Source: Alicyclobacillus tolerans (lineage in GTDB: Bacteria > Bacillota > Bacilli > Alicyclobacillales > Alicyclobacillaceae). From it: a DNA stretch of 64,000 nucleotides. Position numbers and translations under genes: made by a program. The stretch spans positions 124,001 through 188,000 of the forward strand of contig NZ_FRAF01000001.1 in assembly GCF_900142255.1 (NCBI RefSeq). The letters run 5' to 3'. The notes under the pieces are model-generated. The model did not search any database, had not been told where the DNA came from, and saw only the letters and a program-made list of their open reading frames with translations. How positions within the stretch are numbered: the stretch's first letter is position 1; each line of letters opens with the position of its first letter. Of this stretch, positions 36,321 through 43,749 are shown piece by piece.

Positions 36321-36326
36321 ATTATA
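36321..36326 (-). promoter_or_regulatory. Possible -10 of the moxR operon
   Basis: Perfect TATAAT on the minus strand, 48 bases before the moxR start. I find no matching -35. Confidence 0.3.
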
Positions 36327-36337
36327 GAGCAAAAAGA

Positions 36338-36916
36338 TTAAGAAAGCTGATTTTTCTGGATTTCCGAACCATTTTCTTCTTTCCAGATCAATACATCGGA
36401 AGGATCCAATTGTGGTCGACGCTGATATTTGTGGGACTTGAAATTATGAATTTCCTTGTAAATTCGTGTCATAGCATTAAGAATTTCTCTTTCGTCAAGT
36501 GATTCTGGACTCCAATAATAGATATCCATATATAAGGGTTTACCATCTGCCGTTTCTCTTACATACTCGATATTTTCTGCTTTTTGAAAACCATTTTTTT
36601 CATAAAACCGTATTCGTTTAAGCGTGTCAGCATCTTCTGCATTTTCAGGCTCCACTTCAAGTAAAATCATTTTCTGTTTCTTTTTAAATGCCTGTAAAAC
36701 TTTACTGCCCACTCCCTTACTACGAATATTTGGTTTAACCAGTAAATAATCGATAAAGATAAAATCTCTAAATTCAGCGTATATAACTACGTACTCATCT
36801 GTTTCCTTTTTAAAATACGCATCGTGTTCAGCAAGCAAATCTTCAAATTGAGCTCTCTTCTTCATTTCTTCATCTGGAAAATAACTCGCAAGCATTGAAT
36901 ACCAATCTTTTCCCAT
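36338..36916 (-). CDS. GNAT family N-acetyltransferase
   Basis: A 192-residue acetyltransferase. The acetyl-CoA pyrophosphate loop is RSKGVGSKVL near residue 65, preceded by the strand FIFIDYLLVKP; RIRFYEKNGFQ is the C-terminal GNAT motif. The last ~60 residues are a charged extension (ESLDEREILNAMTRIYKEIHNF). The substrate is unknown. A weak Shine-Dalgarno (GGAAAGGATTG) precedes the ATG. It lies 64 bases upstream of moxR on the same strand. Confidence 0.82.
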   Translation of the reverse strand: MGKDWYSMLASYFPDEEMKKRAQFEDLLAEHDAYFKKETDEYVVIYAEFRDFIFIDYLLVKPNIRSKGVGSKVLQAFKKKQKMILLEVEPENAEDADTLKRIRFYEKNGFQKAENIEYVRETADGKPLYMDIYYWSPESLDEREILNAMTRIYKEIHNFKSHKYQRRPQLDPSDVLIWKEENGSEIQKNQLS

Positions 36917-37034
36917 TCAACATCAATCCTTTCCGTTTAATTTAATCATACGCTATTTTACACAACAGATTGACAAGATCAGTAGAATAAAGAGGATATA
37001 TAAGAAAATTGAAGTTAATCGACAAGAAGGAAGG

Positions 37035-37814
37035 ATGGCCTTGCATCTTTTTCTTTTTCATGCGCTGTTACTACTCTTTGCCGGTTTTTGTGCCGCATTC
37101 ATCGACTCCTCAGTCGGAGGAGGCGGACTTATTTCCTTACCTGCATTGATTGTGTTGGGATTGCCGCCTACTTTAGCGCTTGGCACAAATAAATTGGCTG
37201 GCACTTTATCATCAATTACCAGCTTTAGTAATTATGCCCGTACCGGTAATATCCATTTCAGACTTGTCCGGTGGCTCATGCCTCTTGGATTTGTTGGATC
37301 ACTGCTTGGTGCTGCAGCTATACATCAAATATCTCCACATTTTTTACGACCACTTGTCATTATCCTTTTAATTGCTGTAACACTTTACACTCTTTTCAAA
37401 CCCCAAGCTGGCTCCATTCACAGCTATATAGACGGAAAGAAATTCGCTTTTCTTGGTGCATGTCTCGCTTCTCTAATCATTGGCGCCTATGATGGCTTTT
37501 TTGGACCGGGAACCGGTTCTTTTCTTATCCTTAGTTTTGTCTTACTTGGGTTTCAATATGTGCCTGCCTCCGGAAATGCGAAATCAGTTAACCTTGCTTC
37601 CAATGCTGGTGCTCTCGCTTTTTTTTCATATGCCCATACTGTTGTTTATAGTTGGGGGCTTTTATTAGGTATAGGCATGATCGCCGGTGCTCTGACAGGT
37701 TCTCAAATCGCCATCCGTTACGGTGTAAAATACATTCGACCTGTATTTATTCTCATGACTTGTAGCATGATTGTTCAACAACTATGGAGTATCTTGTCTC
37801 ATCCTCACTCATAA
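37035..37814 (+). CDS. TSUP (TauE/SafE) family permease
   Basis: A 259-residue, roughly eight-helix membrane protein of the sulfite/organosulfonate exporter family. DSSVGGGGLISLPAL (residues ~24-38) and LALGTNKLAGT form the first repeat; GAYDGFFGPGTGSFLIL and SGNAKSVNLASN form the second. The substrate is not assigned; sulfur compounds are typical. The ATG follows AAGGAAGG closely; TTG two codons later has better spacing. It is single, with no terminator seen. Confidence 0.88.
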   Translation: MALHLFLFHALLLLFAGFCAAFIDSSVGGGGLISLPALIVLGLPPTLALGTNKLAGTLSSITSFSNYARTGNIHFRLVRWLMPLGFVGSLLGAAAIHQISPHFLRPLVIILLIAVTLYTLFKPQAGSIHSYIDGKKFAFLGACLASLIIGAYDGFFGPGTGSFLILSFVLLGFQYVPASGNAKSVNLASNAGALAFFSYAHTVVYSWGLLLGIGMIAGALTGSQIAIRYGVKYIRPVFILMTCSMIVQQLWSILSHPHS

Positions 37815-37901
37815 AAAACAGAGTTTTAAATAACTGATCATCCCACCCATACCATTTGTAAAATTTTCTTCGTGATGAAATGAGAAAGCTTGTCATACCT
37901 C

Positions 37902-37937
37902 TATAATGGAACCCGAATTGAGAATAGATTTTCTCAA
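37902..37937 (+). promoter_or_regulatory. -10 element and leader hairpin of the antiporter gene
   Basis: TATAAT (37902-37907) is followed by a perfect 7-bp inverted repeat TTGAGAA (37918-37924) / TTCTCAA (37931-37937) with a 6-base loop, just ahead of the ribosome binding site. There is no clear -35. Confidence 0.45.
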
Positions 37938-37960
37938 CTTGTTCCTTGAGGAGGCAAGTT

Positions 37961-39154
37961 ATGAACCATACACTATACTCATTTCTGATTATTTTACTTT
38001 TTGCTTATCTCTTCAGTCAGCTGAGCAGTCGTCTACCCATACTACGCATTCCCGTAACTGTATCTTATTTAATATTCGGGATTATTTTACAAACGCAATG
38101 GATACCACTCTCAGAAGATGATGTGCAATGGCTCAATCATTTAGCCGACTTTGGTTTATTGTTTCTGATGTATATCTCTGGAATGGAAGTGGATATGCGT
38201 CTTTTGCAATTCCCCTCAAAAGTGGACAATCAAAAGAACAATCCAATGCTATTAGGAATCCTCATCTACTGTTCAACTTTGTTACTTTCTTACTTGTTGT
38301 GTTTAAGTATGGTTCAGTGGTTTCATATGAATGCTAATCCATACTTTCTCTGCCTATTATTTTCAACAACTTCGCTAGGTATCATATTGCCCATCTTGGA
38401 AGAAAGTGAACTGATTCACACAGATTTCGGACAATCGATTCTCATGAGTGCACTCTTGTCCGACTTTCTGACCATGGTCATTCTTTCCTTATATCTTGGC
38501 AGACTATCCGGAGATGGAGCATTTTCTACCCTCATGACGCTTGCTATACTCCCCATGACTTTGGTGATGTATCTAATACTACGTGTTATTCAACGCCTAT
38601 CATATATTCGAAAATATGCTGGTGATGCCAAAAATCGCTTACGCGCAATACTCGCAATACTTGCCCTGCTTTGTATTATTGCTACAGCCACAGGAGCAGA
38701 ACCTATATTGGCGAGTTTTCTTGTAGGGATGCTTGTATCTGCTCTTCCAAGTCGTGATAAAGACAAAATTCGTGACTACAGTCACGGTATTGGATACGGT
38801 TTTTTAATTCCTATATTTTTTTTATCCGTAGGTTTAGATTTTGATCTCGATACGTTCCATTCTTCTTCAGCACTACTTTTCTTGCCCATACTTCTTTTTC
38901 TAGCATTTTCCAGCAAAATTATTCCTGCTCTTTGGTTAGTTAAGCCCTATGGCTGGCGCAATATGATAGCTGGTGGAAGCCTGCTTTGTGCTAGGCTCTC
39001 TCTGATTGCAGCAGCAGCACAAATTGGTGTGACTGTCCATCAACTCACACACGCTGTGGCTGATTCTATTGTGCTGGTTGCAGCCATTACAGCATTAATT
39101 TCACCTGTGATATTTGTGAGCACCATGCAAAATCGAATTGAATCCAAAGTGTAA
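37961..39154 (+). CDS. Cation:proton antiporter, CPA2 family
   Basis: A 397-residue membrane protein of about 11-12 helices. The half-membrane motif SRLPILRIPVTVSYLIFGI, the DFGLLFLMYISGMEVDMRLL segment and the later ATGAEPILASFLVGML are typical of KefB/GerN-type Na+(K+)/H+ antiporters. It lacks a C-terminal TrkA-N domain, as in GerN. Start: ATG 37961 has GAGGAGG 6 bases upstream; the longest frame starts five codons earlier on a TTG overlapping that site. A role in pH or ion balance is inference. Confidence 0.88.
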   Translation: MNHTLYSFLIILLFAYLFSQLSSRLPILRIPVTVSYLIFGIILQTQWIPLSEDDVQWLNHLADFGLLFLMYISGMEVDMRLLQFPSKVDNQKNNPMLLGILIYCSTLLLSYLLCLSMVQWFHMNANPYFLCLLFSTTSLGIILPILEESELIHTDFGQSILMSALLSDFLTMVILSLYLGRLSGDGAFSTLMTLAILPMTLVMYLILRVIQRLSYIRKYAGDAKNRLRAILAILALLCIIATATGAEPILASFLVGMLVSALPSRDKDKIRDYSHGIGYGFLIPIFFLSVGLDFDLDTFHSSSALLFLPILLFLAFSSKIIPALWLVKPYGWRNMIAGGSLLCARLSLIAAAAQIGVTVHQLTHAVADSIVLVAAITALISPVIFVSTMQNRIESKV

Positions 39155-39178
39155 GAAACCTGCATGTTAAAAAAAAGG

Positions 39179-39203
39179 TATAATCTCTGCCCCTAGCAGG
39201 GCA
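39179..39203 (+). promoter_or_regulatory. -10 element and small hairpin downstream of the antiporter
   Basis: TATAAT (39179-39184) followed by TGCCC/GGGCA arms (39188-39192, 39199-39203). It may serve the zinc-ribbon gene; no -35 is seen. Confidence 0.3.
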
Positions 39204-39236
39204 AATTAGCCTATAAAGTTGCCTTGAAGTCCATAC

Positions 39237-39265
39237 ATTGCATCCTTATTGGATTCAGATGCAAT
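39237..39265 (+). repeat. 8-bp inverted repeat in the zinc-ribbon gene leader
   Basis: ATTGCATC (39237-39244) and ATTGCATC reversed as GATGCAAT (39258-39265) form perfect arms, 40 bases before the start codon. An alternative shorter stem ATCC/GGAT uses part of the same bases. Confidence 0.4.
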
Positions 39266-39304
39266 AGGATACAAATTAAATCAGGAGAAGGAGAATCACA
39301 AACA

Positions 39305-39541
39305 GTGAGAGATATTCACGCATTTCACACCTGCTATGTTTGCAGGCATCCTATTGCCTGGGTAGGGAATTTGTGTGGTGAGTGGACCGTAGGACATGGT
39401 CGTGATATTCACGCCACCCTCACAGTTGCAGGAGATCTGGATGAACAGGGCTATCTGCCAATAGGTGTACAATTACAATGCCCAGAATGCGGAGCAGTTA
39501 ATCAATTTAAAGCAAAGCATAAATTAGAGGAATCACTATAA
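39305..39541 (+). CDS. Small zinc-ribbon-like hypothetical protein, 78 aa
   Basis: A 78-residue protein with CxxC pairs at TCYVCRHP (near residue 9) and QCPECGAV (near residue 61), enclosing a middle region with WTVGHGRDIHATLTVAGDL. The two pairs could form one zinc ribbon. I do not recognise the family. Start: GTG 39305 has AGAAGGAG 11 bases upstream; a longer frame opens at 39224 without a ribosome binding site. The last 13 bases are repeated, inverted, at the end of the convergent GGDEF gene. Confidence 0.6.
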   Translation: MRDIHAFHTCYVCRHPIAWVGNLCGEWTVGHGRDIHATLTVAGDLDEQGYLPIGVQLQCPECGAVNQFKAKHKLEESL

Positions 39542-39583
39542 GGTCATGCACTTTGACATTGAAAAATTTTTTATAGTGATTCC
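39529..39583. repeat. 13-bp perfect inverted repeat across two convergent stop codons
   Basis: GGAATCACTATAA (39529-39541) and its exact reverse complement (39571-39583) enclose 29 bases. The left arm ends in the stop of the zinc-ribbon gene; the right arm ends in the stop of the GGDEF gene, so both proteins end in ESL. It may act as a bidirectional terminator, helped by the A5T6 run in the loop. Confidence 0.7.
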
Positions 39584-40329
39584 CAATTAACGTCCATATT
39601 TTCATCACGAAAATTCCTGTGAGAGATTTTTTTCTGTTCATACATATGTTGATCGGCTTCATTGACTAAATCTTTTAAACGCATCCATTCCCCTTCTGTA
39701 CCGCCAATGGAAAGAGACGTTTGCTGAGCATGCAGAGGAAGATCTGGAATGCATCTTATATTGTTAATATTCTCCTGTAAACGTGAAATATCATCCAAAA
39801 CATCCTCCAAATTTAAACCAGGTAGCAGAACTAAAAATTCGTCTCCACCAAAACGAATCGTAAAACCGCGATCGGCAAGCCAATGATTTACGGCACTGAT
39901 AAGATGGCGCAATAATTCATCCCCCGCAGCGTGCCCAAATCGGTCATTATAATCTTTAAATCTATCGACATCTATGAATAGAAGCGACAGTTTTTCTGAA
40001 GGAGGAAACACCACTCCAACTTTTTCTTCCAGGTAATCAGTAATTTCATTTGGATTGAGTGGTTGAGTCGTATAGGTTTCAAGTTCTGTAAGAAAATGCC
40101 GATTATAACATCCTGTTAGTGCATCAGTGTAAGCTTGCCGACGGATCTGGTAATAAAGTTGCGCTGAATATAAAATACCACTCAAACGTTGGGCTACTTT
40201 GTTCATCAATGTCAACTCTGTGGGTGAGTAAAAGTTGGGATACTGAATTTTTAAGGTCATGACACCAAAAACTTCTTGTTGAAACATGAGGGGAATACGG
40301 ACCATACTCCGCAATCCTAATTTGTACAT
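39571..40329 (-). CDS. GGDEF diguanylate cyclase, C-terminal fragment of an amber-split gene
   Basis: This 252-residue frame starts with the end of a GAF domain (KLGLRSMVRIPLMF, QEVFGVMTLKI) and continues into a complete GGDEF domain: DALTGCYNRHFL, LLFIDVDRFKDYNDRFGH and the active loop RFGGDEFLVLLPG. The residues needed to make cyclic di-GMP are present; no RxxD inhibitory site lies before the loop. Upstream, in the same frame and nine codons away, a TAG stop separates it from the GAF start (40357-40725). The ATG chosen has only GAAG upstream, so separate translation would be weak. Best read as the second half of one interrupted gene. Confidence 0.7.
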   Translation of the reverse strand: MYKLGLRSMVRIPLMFQQEVFGVMTLKIQYPNFYSPTELTLMNKVAQRLSGILYSAQLYYQIRRQAYTDALTGCYNRHFLTELETYTTQPLNPNEITDYLEEKVGVVFPPSEKLSLLFIDVDRFKDYNDRFGHAAGDELLRHLISAVNHWLADRGFTIRFGGDEFLVLLPGLNLEDVLDDISRLQENINNIRCIPDLPLHAQQTSLSIGGTEGEWMRLKDLVNEADQHMYEQKKISHRNFRDENMDVNWESL

Positions 40330-40356
40330 TGTTTCATCTTCAATAAATTGTTGATT

Positions 40357-40725
40357 CTACATTAAATCTGGGTTATAATGCAATTTCTTTTGTTGATAAA
40401 CCCATTCTAATCCTGTGTTTTTCACAATCATGAGCGAGCCCGAGGGAAGAGCTTGTAAACCGTTTCTTGTTACCACTTCATGAATGACGCAATAACGATG
40501 ATGAAATGCCCCTAGTAATATACCAAACCGGTCAAACTCAAATCTTTCAAAAAACAAGTCCTTGATACGTTGCATCATATCGATAATACTCTTACTTTCC
40601 AGAGCGACTTGTGTACAGCGCTCCAGCCATTCATAATTTTTCAGTTCCTCCAACAGCATGAACACATAGCGCTCATCTTTCATGATATCCAAATGTTCTC
40701 CACTTGGCTGGGACGAAGTATCCAT
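40357..40725 (-). CDS. GAF domain, N-terminal fragment of the amber-split GGDEF gene
   Basis: About 122 residues: an N-terminal helix and the first two-thirds of a GAF sensor domain (CTQVALESKSIIDMM, FDRFGILLGAFH, GLEWVYQQKKLHYNPDLM). The frame ends at TAG 40359-40357. The next codons in the same frame, NQQFIEDETMYKLGLRSM, are exactly what the GAF fold expects next, so a single sense codon has become TAG with no frameshift. Start: ATG 40725 lies 9 bases after GGAGGAGGGG. TAG is a normal stop elsewhere in the window (hemE, MFS, NYN). Either a recent pseudogene, a read-through gene or a sequencing error. Confidence 0.7.
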   Translation of the reverse strand: MDTSSQPSGEHLDIMKDERYVFMLLEELKNYEWLERCTQVALESKSIIDMMQRIKDLFFERFEFDRFGILLGAFHHRYCVIHEVVTRNGLQALPSGSLMIVKNTGLEWVYQQKKLHYNPDLM

Positions 40726-40761
40726 AAAATTCAGCCCCTCCTCCACACTCAAACTTCAACT

Positions 40762-41562
40762 CTAGACTTCGACATTTTGTTTCTGCTTGCGATTTTTCAT
40801 AAATCCGTAAATCCAAATGGCTAACCCAATGGCCACCATGGGTATGGCTGTATATTGCGCCGCATCCCAATGAAGAGCATATCTTGGAGAATCACCACGC
40901 AACATTTCCATAAAAAAGCGTACAATATTATAGGTTACCAAATAATAAGCAATCGAGAATCCCTGTGGCCACCCTTTTTTACGTTGCCAGAGAATCAACA
41001 AAATGGCAAAAAGGAAAATATCAGCTTGTCCTTCCCATATAACAGCCGGCCAGAGAGGCTGAGCTCCATACTGATCGTGAGCTAAAGTTCCAGGTGGAAA
41101 AACGATGCCAAATCCTTGATGAGTTGGTGCCCCATAGGCACTCCCGTTCATAAAATCAGCGTCACGACCGATGCTCTGTCCAAGAAGAATACCCGGCGCA
41201 GCGAGATCGGCAAATCGCCAGAAATTCAATCGATATCTTTTCAGATAAACCATGGCGGCAAGAACAGCACCTACAATACCGCCCTGAATCGACAATCCCC
41301 CATGCCAGATAAGTGGAATTTGTCCAGGATGAGCAGCATAATACGGGAAATCAAAGAAGAAGACTTGCCAAAAACGAGCACCAATAATTCCGCCCAACAA
41401 ACAAATGGGTGCAAGATTCCACCAATGTTCCACATCACCCGGTTCGCCTTTAGCTTTGACAAAATACAATGTCACGCCGAATCCAAGCAAAAATGCTGCA
41501 GCAAAAATGGTACTGTAAGAGCGTACCGGAAAAGCACCTATATGGAACCAATAAGAATGCAA
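40762..41562 (-). CDS. lgt: Prolipoprotein diacylglyceryl transferase
   Basis: A 266-residue membrane enzyme of seven helices that attaches diacylglycerol to the lipobox cysteine of prolipoproteins. The N-terminal MHSYWFHIGAFPVRSYS, LLGGIIGARFWQV, HGGLSIQGGIVGA and EMLRGDSPRYA blocks are typical. The signature GRxGNFxNxExxG is changed here to GRDADFMNGSAYG. Start: TTG 41562 has AAAGGAG 8 bases upstream; the longest frame adds 40 codons of unlikely sequence. It lies 37 bases upstream of the split GGDEF gene on the same strand. Confidence 0.9.
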   Translation of the reverse strand: MHSYWFHIGAFPVRSYSTIFAAAFLLGFGVTLYFVKAKGEPGDVEHWWNLAPICLLGGIIGARFWQVFFFDFPYYAAHPGQIPLIWHGGLSIQGGIVGAVLAAMVYLKRYRLNFWRFADLAAPGILLGQSIGRDADFMNGSAYGAPTHQGFGIVFPPGTLAHDQYGAQPLWPAVIWEGQADIFLFAILLILWQRKKGWPQGFSIAYYLVTYNIVRFFMEMLRGDSPRYALHWDAAQYTAIPMVAIGLAIWIYGFMKNRKQKQNVEV

Positions 41563-41735
41563 AGAAATAGCTCCTTTCGAACAATTATCTTTACCCCATG
41601 ATACTATATTGAGTGAAAGCGTCCAACTATCGTGTTGTCTATAAACTGTTGATTTTACGCATTGTGGGTATCTCTTAACCATCCTATACTGTGATAGAAA
41701 GCTCTTGAATCACCCTGAGAGGCGGTTTTATACTT

Positions 41736-42380
41736 TTGCATGAAATTATTTATCTTCTTCACACATACGGCTACTTTGCTCTTTACGTCATGTTGTTGCT
41801 CGAATATTTGGTATTGATTATTCCTGGTGAGACCACTTTAACTACAAGCGGTGCCTTATGGAAAAGCGGAGCTCTGCATTTACAGTTGCCCTGGATGATT
41901 GTAGCAGCCACAATGGGCACATTCAGCGGATCGATGATTGCCTACGCTATTGGCAGAATACTGGGCAGACCCGTCATTTTGAAATACGGAAAATATGTCT
42001 TCATCACCCCCAAACGATTTGAGCAAAGTGAAGCACTGTTTCGCCGTTATACGTTGCCAACTCTGATCCTATCACGCTTTATTGCTGTGGCGCGTGATAT
42101 TATACCTTATATTGCCGGTATTCAAAAAGTTCGCCTGCGAGTTTTTATTCCAGCGGTTCTTCTTACATCCATTGTTTGGACGACTACATTTCTAGCCGCC
42201 GGAAGTGTTATTGATTTCTTGTGGAATCTGGTTCGCCTACACTGGAAAATTTATTTATTGCCAGCCTTGATTGTGATAGGAATAGGTATTTATGGTTATC
42301 GACTGATTCATAAGAAAATTGAATCATCACTACACGTTCAATCTGATACAAATGAAAAATCTCAGAGCTTGGAAGAATAG
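41736..42380 (+). CDS. DedA family membrane protein
   Basis: A 214-residue DedA/SNARE-associated (VTT) protein with about five membrane segments. EYLVLIIPGETTLTTSGAL near residue 26, GSMIAYAIGRILGR, and SRFIAVARDIIPYIAGIQKVRLRVF with the conserved arginines define the family. DedA proteins are proton-dependent lipid-carrier (undecaprenyl phosphate or phospholipid) transporters or scramblases. The start is TTG 41736 with GGCGG 10 bases upstream; GAGAGG lies farther. It is divergent from lgt. Confidence 0.88.
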   Translation: MHEIIYLLHTYGYFALYVMLLLEYLVLIIPGETTLTTSGALWKSGALHLQLPWMIVAATMGTFSGSMIAYAIGRILGRPVILKYGKYVFITPKRFEQSEALFRRYTLPTLILSRFIAVARDIIPYIAGIQKVRLRVFIPAVLLTSIVWTTTFLAAGSVIDFLWNLVRLHWKIYLLPALIVIGIGIYGYRLIHKKIESSLHVQSDTNEKSQSLEE

Positions 42381-42396
42381 CAAAGCTGTTCCCTAG

Positions 42397-42972
42397 CTAG
42401 CAACTTTTAATGCCTGACTGACGCTCAAATGATAGATACTCTTCCTTTGCCAAGATGGTATGGCGATCACAAGCCATAATCAATTCATCATGGGGGCGAG
42501 CGCTTACACCACCAACAGAAAATAAGTGAATACTCACTCCTTCGTTTTTGGCAATTTCAACTGCAGGTATAAAGTCACTGTCACCGGCGATTAAAATGGC
42601 ATGTGTAATTAAATGTTTCGTTGAATGCATGACCAAATCAGTGGCCAACATCACATCCACACGCTTCTGTTCAAGTATGGGATGACCGTCTTTATCTTGC
42701 CCACGATAAGCAAGTTTTCCTTCACGGACTGTGAAATAGGGAAGCTTACTGACAGCAGCAAAAAATCTTTGCTTACTTGAGACGAGACTCTTTTCTGCTG
42801 GACTCGGATTTTGAGTTTGATAGGGTAAACAGTTATAATAGTAAACTCTTAATAATTGACAATCTTCTGTTGTCCGTTCAATCAGTTGCACAAAATCAAT
42901 CTGCGGGCTGCCAAGTCCCTTATGTATACTGTCAATATAGCCACCATCCATAAATACGGCGCAACGATTCAT
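42397..42972 (-). CDS. NYN (LabA/DUF88-like) domain protein
   Basis: A 191-residue PIN-like NYN protein. Acidic catalytic-type residues are in VFMDGGYIDS (residue ~9), EQKRVDVMLATDLVMH (near 102) and AILIAGDSDFIPAVEIAKNEG (near 125). Such proteins are predicted or shown RNases. The ATG is preceded by GGAAGG 10 bases upstream and GAAAG. The 300-base gap upstream on the same strand holds the small-RNA candidate, which could be its leader. Confidence 0.85.
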   Translation of the reverse strand: MNRCAVFMDGGYIDSIHKGLGSPQIDFVQLIERTTEDCQLLRVYYYNCLPYQTQNPSPAEKSLVSSKQRFFAAVSKLPYFTVREGKLAYRGQDKDGHPILEQKRVDVMLATDLVMHSTKHLITHAILIAGDSDFIPAVEIAKNEGVSIHLFSVGGVSARPHDELIMACDRHTILAKEEYLSFERQSGIKSC

Positions 42973-43062
42973 CTTTCGCCAACCTTCCTATCCACCCTTG
43001 GTACATCCCATCATTAATATAAAAAAACAATGATAATCAAAGTGACTTCATCATACCTTCTT

Positions 43063-43141
43063 AAAAAAATAAAATCTACAGTCCCCACAAGGTGCAGCTC
43101 AAATTTTAGAGCTACCCCTGCTGAACTGTAGAGGTTATCAT
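43063..43141 (-). ncRNA. Candidate small RNA or attenuator upstream of the NYN gene
   Basis: A transcript of about 79 nt is predicted from a consensus promoter to a T-run. Closing stem: TCTACAGT (43132-43125 on the minus strand) with ACTGTAGA (43082-43075). Inner stem: AGGGGTAGCTC with GAGCTGCACCT, eleven pairs with one mismatch and one G-U, capped by the loop TAAAATTT. The tail ATTTTATTTTTTT gives termination. It sits in the 300-base gap 42973-43272, 91 bases before the NYN gene start. It does not match the RNA families I know (SRP RNA, 6S, T-box, common riboswitches). No reading frame with a start and ribosome site lies inside. The rest of the gap holds an AT-rich weak hairpin (43010-43034) and nothing else evident. 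Confidence 0.6.
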
Positions 43142-43147
43142 GGCTCT

Positions 43148-43177
43148 ATTATATGGAACAAAGTCGAATCTTGTCAA
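43148..43177 (-). promoter_or_regulatory. Consensus SigA promoter of the small RNA
   Basis: On the minus strand TTGACA (43177-43172), 18 bases, TATAAT (43153-43148). Both hexamers are perfect, the strongest promoter seen in the window. Confidence 0.8.
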
Positions 43178-43272
43178 CGCTTGGCGAAGTTGTGGAAATT
43201 GTTTGACATCATTTACCCAAATCAACCCGATACATGGATACATTCAAACAAACCAACAGCCTAGCCTCTTCT

Positions 43273-43722
43273 TTAAAATAATTTTTCACTATCAAGCAAC
43301 AAAGTGACAGGACCGTCATTACAAAGATGCACATCCATCATGGCTCCGAATTGCCCCGTTTCCACGAGCAGCCCATATTCTTTCAGCAATTCGTTAAAAT
43401 AAAACCAGAGTGATTGGGCTTCATCCGGCTGTGCCGCTGCCATAAAATTCGGGCGTCTTCCTTTACGAACATCACCAAAGAGTGTGAACTGTGATACAGA
43501 TAAAATAGCGCCGCCCACATCTAAAACACTGCGATTCATTTTTCCCTCATCATCTTCAAATATGCGCAAATGTACAATTTTTTCAGCTAAATAGTCTGCA
43601 TCCTTAGCACTATCTCCAGATTTAATACCCACTAACAAAACCAAGCCAAAAGGAATTCTCCCCACTGTATTTTTATTTACATCCACCCATGCTTCCCGGC
43701 TTCTTTGAACGACTATGCGCAT
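43273..43722 (-). CDS. dtd: D-aminoacyl-tRNA deacylase
   Basis: A 149-residue homodimeric enzyme that hydrolyses D-amino acids from mischarged tRNA. The catalytic [15 protein letters not shown] lies near residues 77-91 and the [11 protein letters not shown] tail carries the conserved Gly-cisPro-type region. It begins 28 bases after relA and is probably the last gene of recJ-apt-relA-dtd. Confidence 0.95.
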   Translation of the reverse strand: MRIVVQRSREAWVDVNKNTVGRIPFGLVLLVGIKSGDSAKDADYLAEKIVHLRIFEDDEGKMNRSVLDVGGAILSVSQFTLFGDVRKGRRPNFMAAAQPDEAQSLWFYFNELLKEYGLLVETGQFGAMMDVHLCNDGPVTLLLDSEKLF

Positions 43723-43749
43723 TGAATTTTCCTCACCTGCCTGAATTCT

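Noticed and set aside
39224-39304. N-terminal extension of the zinc-ribbon protein
   Set aside because: Lies in the structured leader and lacks a ribosome site; GTG 39305 has one.
41116-41601. 161-codon frame antisense to lgt
   Set aside because: Antisense shadow; lgt motifs run through the same bases.
43063-43141. tRNA-like or SRP-RNA identity of the small RNA
   Set aside because: It contains GGGGTAGCTC, which recalls a D-arm, but no cloverleaf, anticodon arm or T-loop, and no GGAA-tetraloop SRP core.
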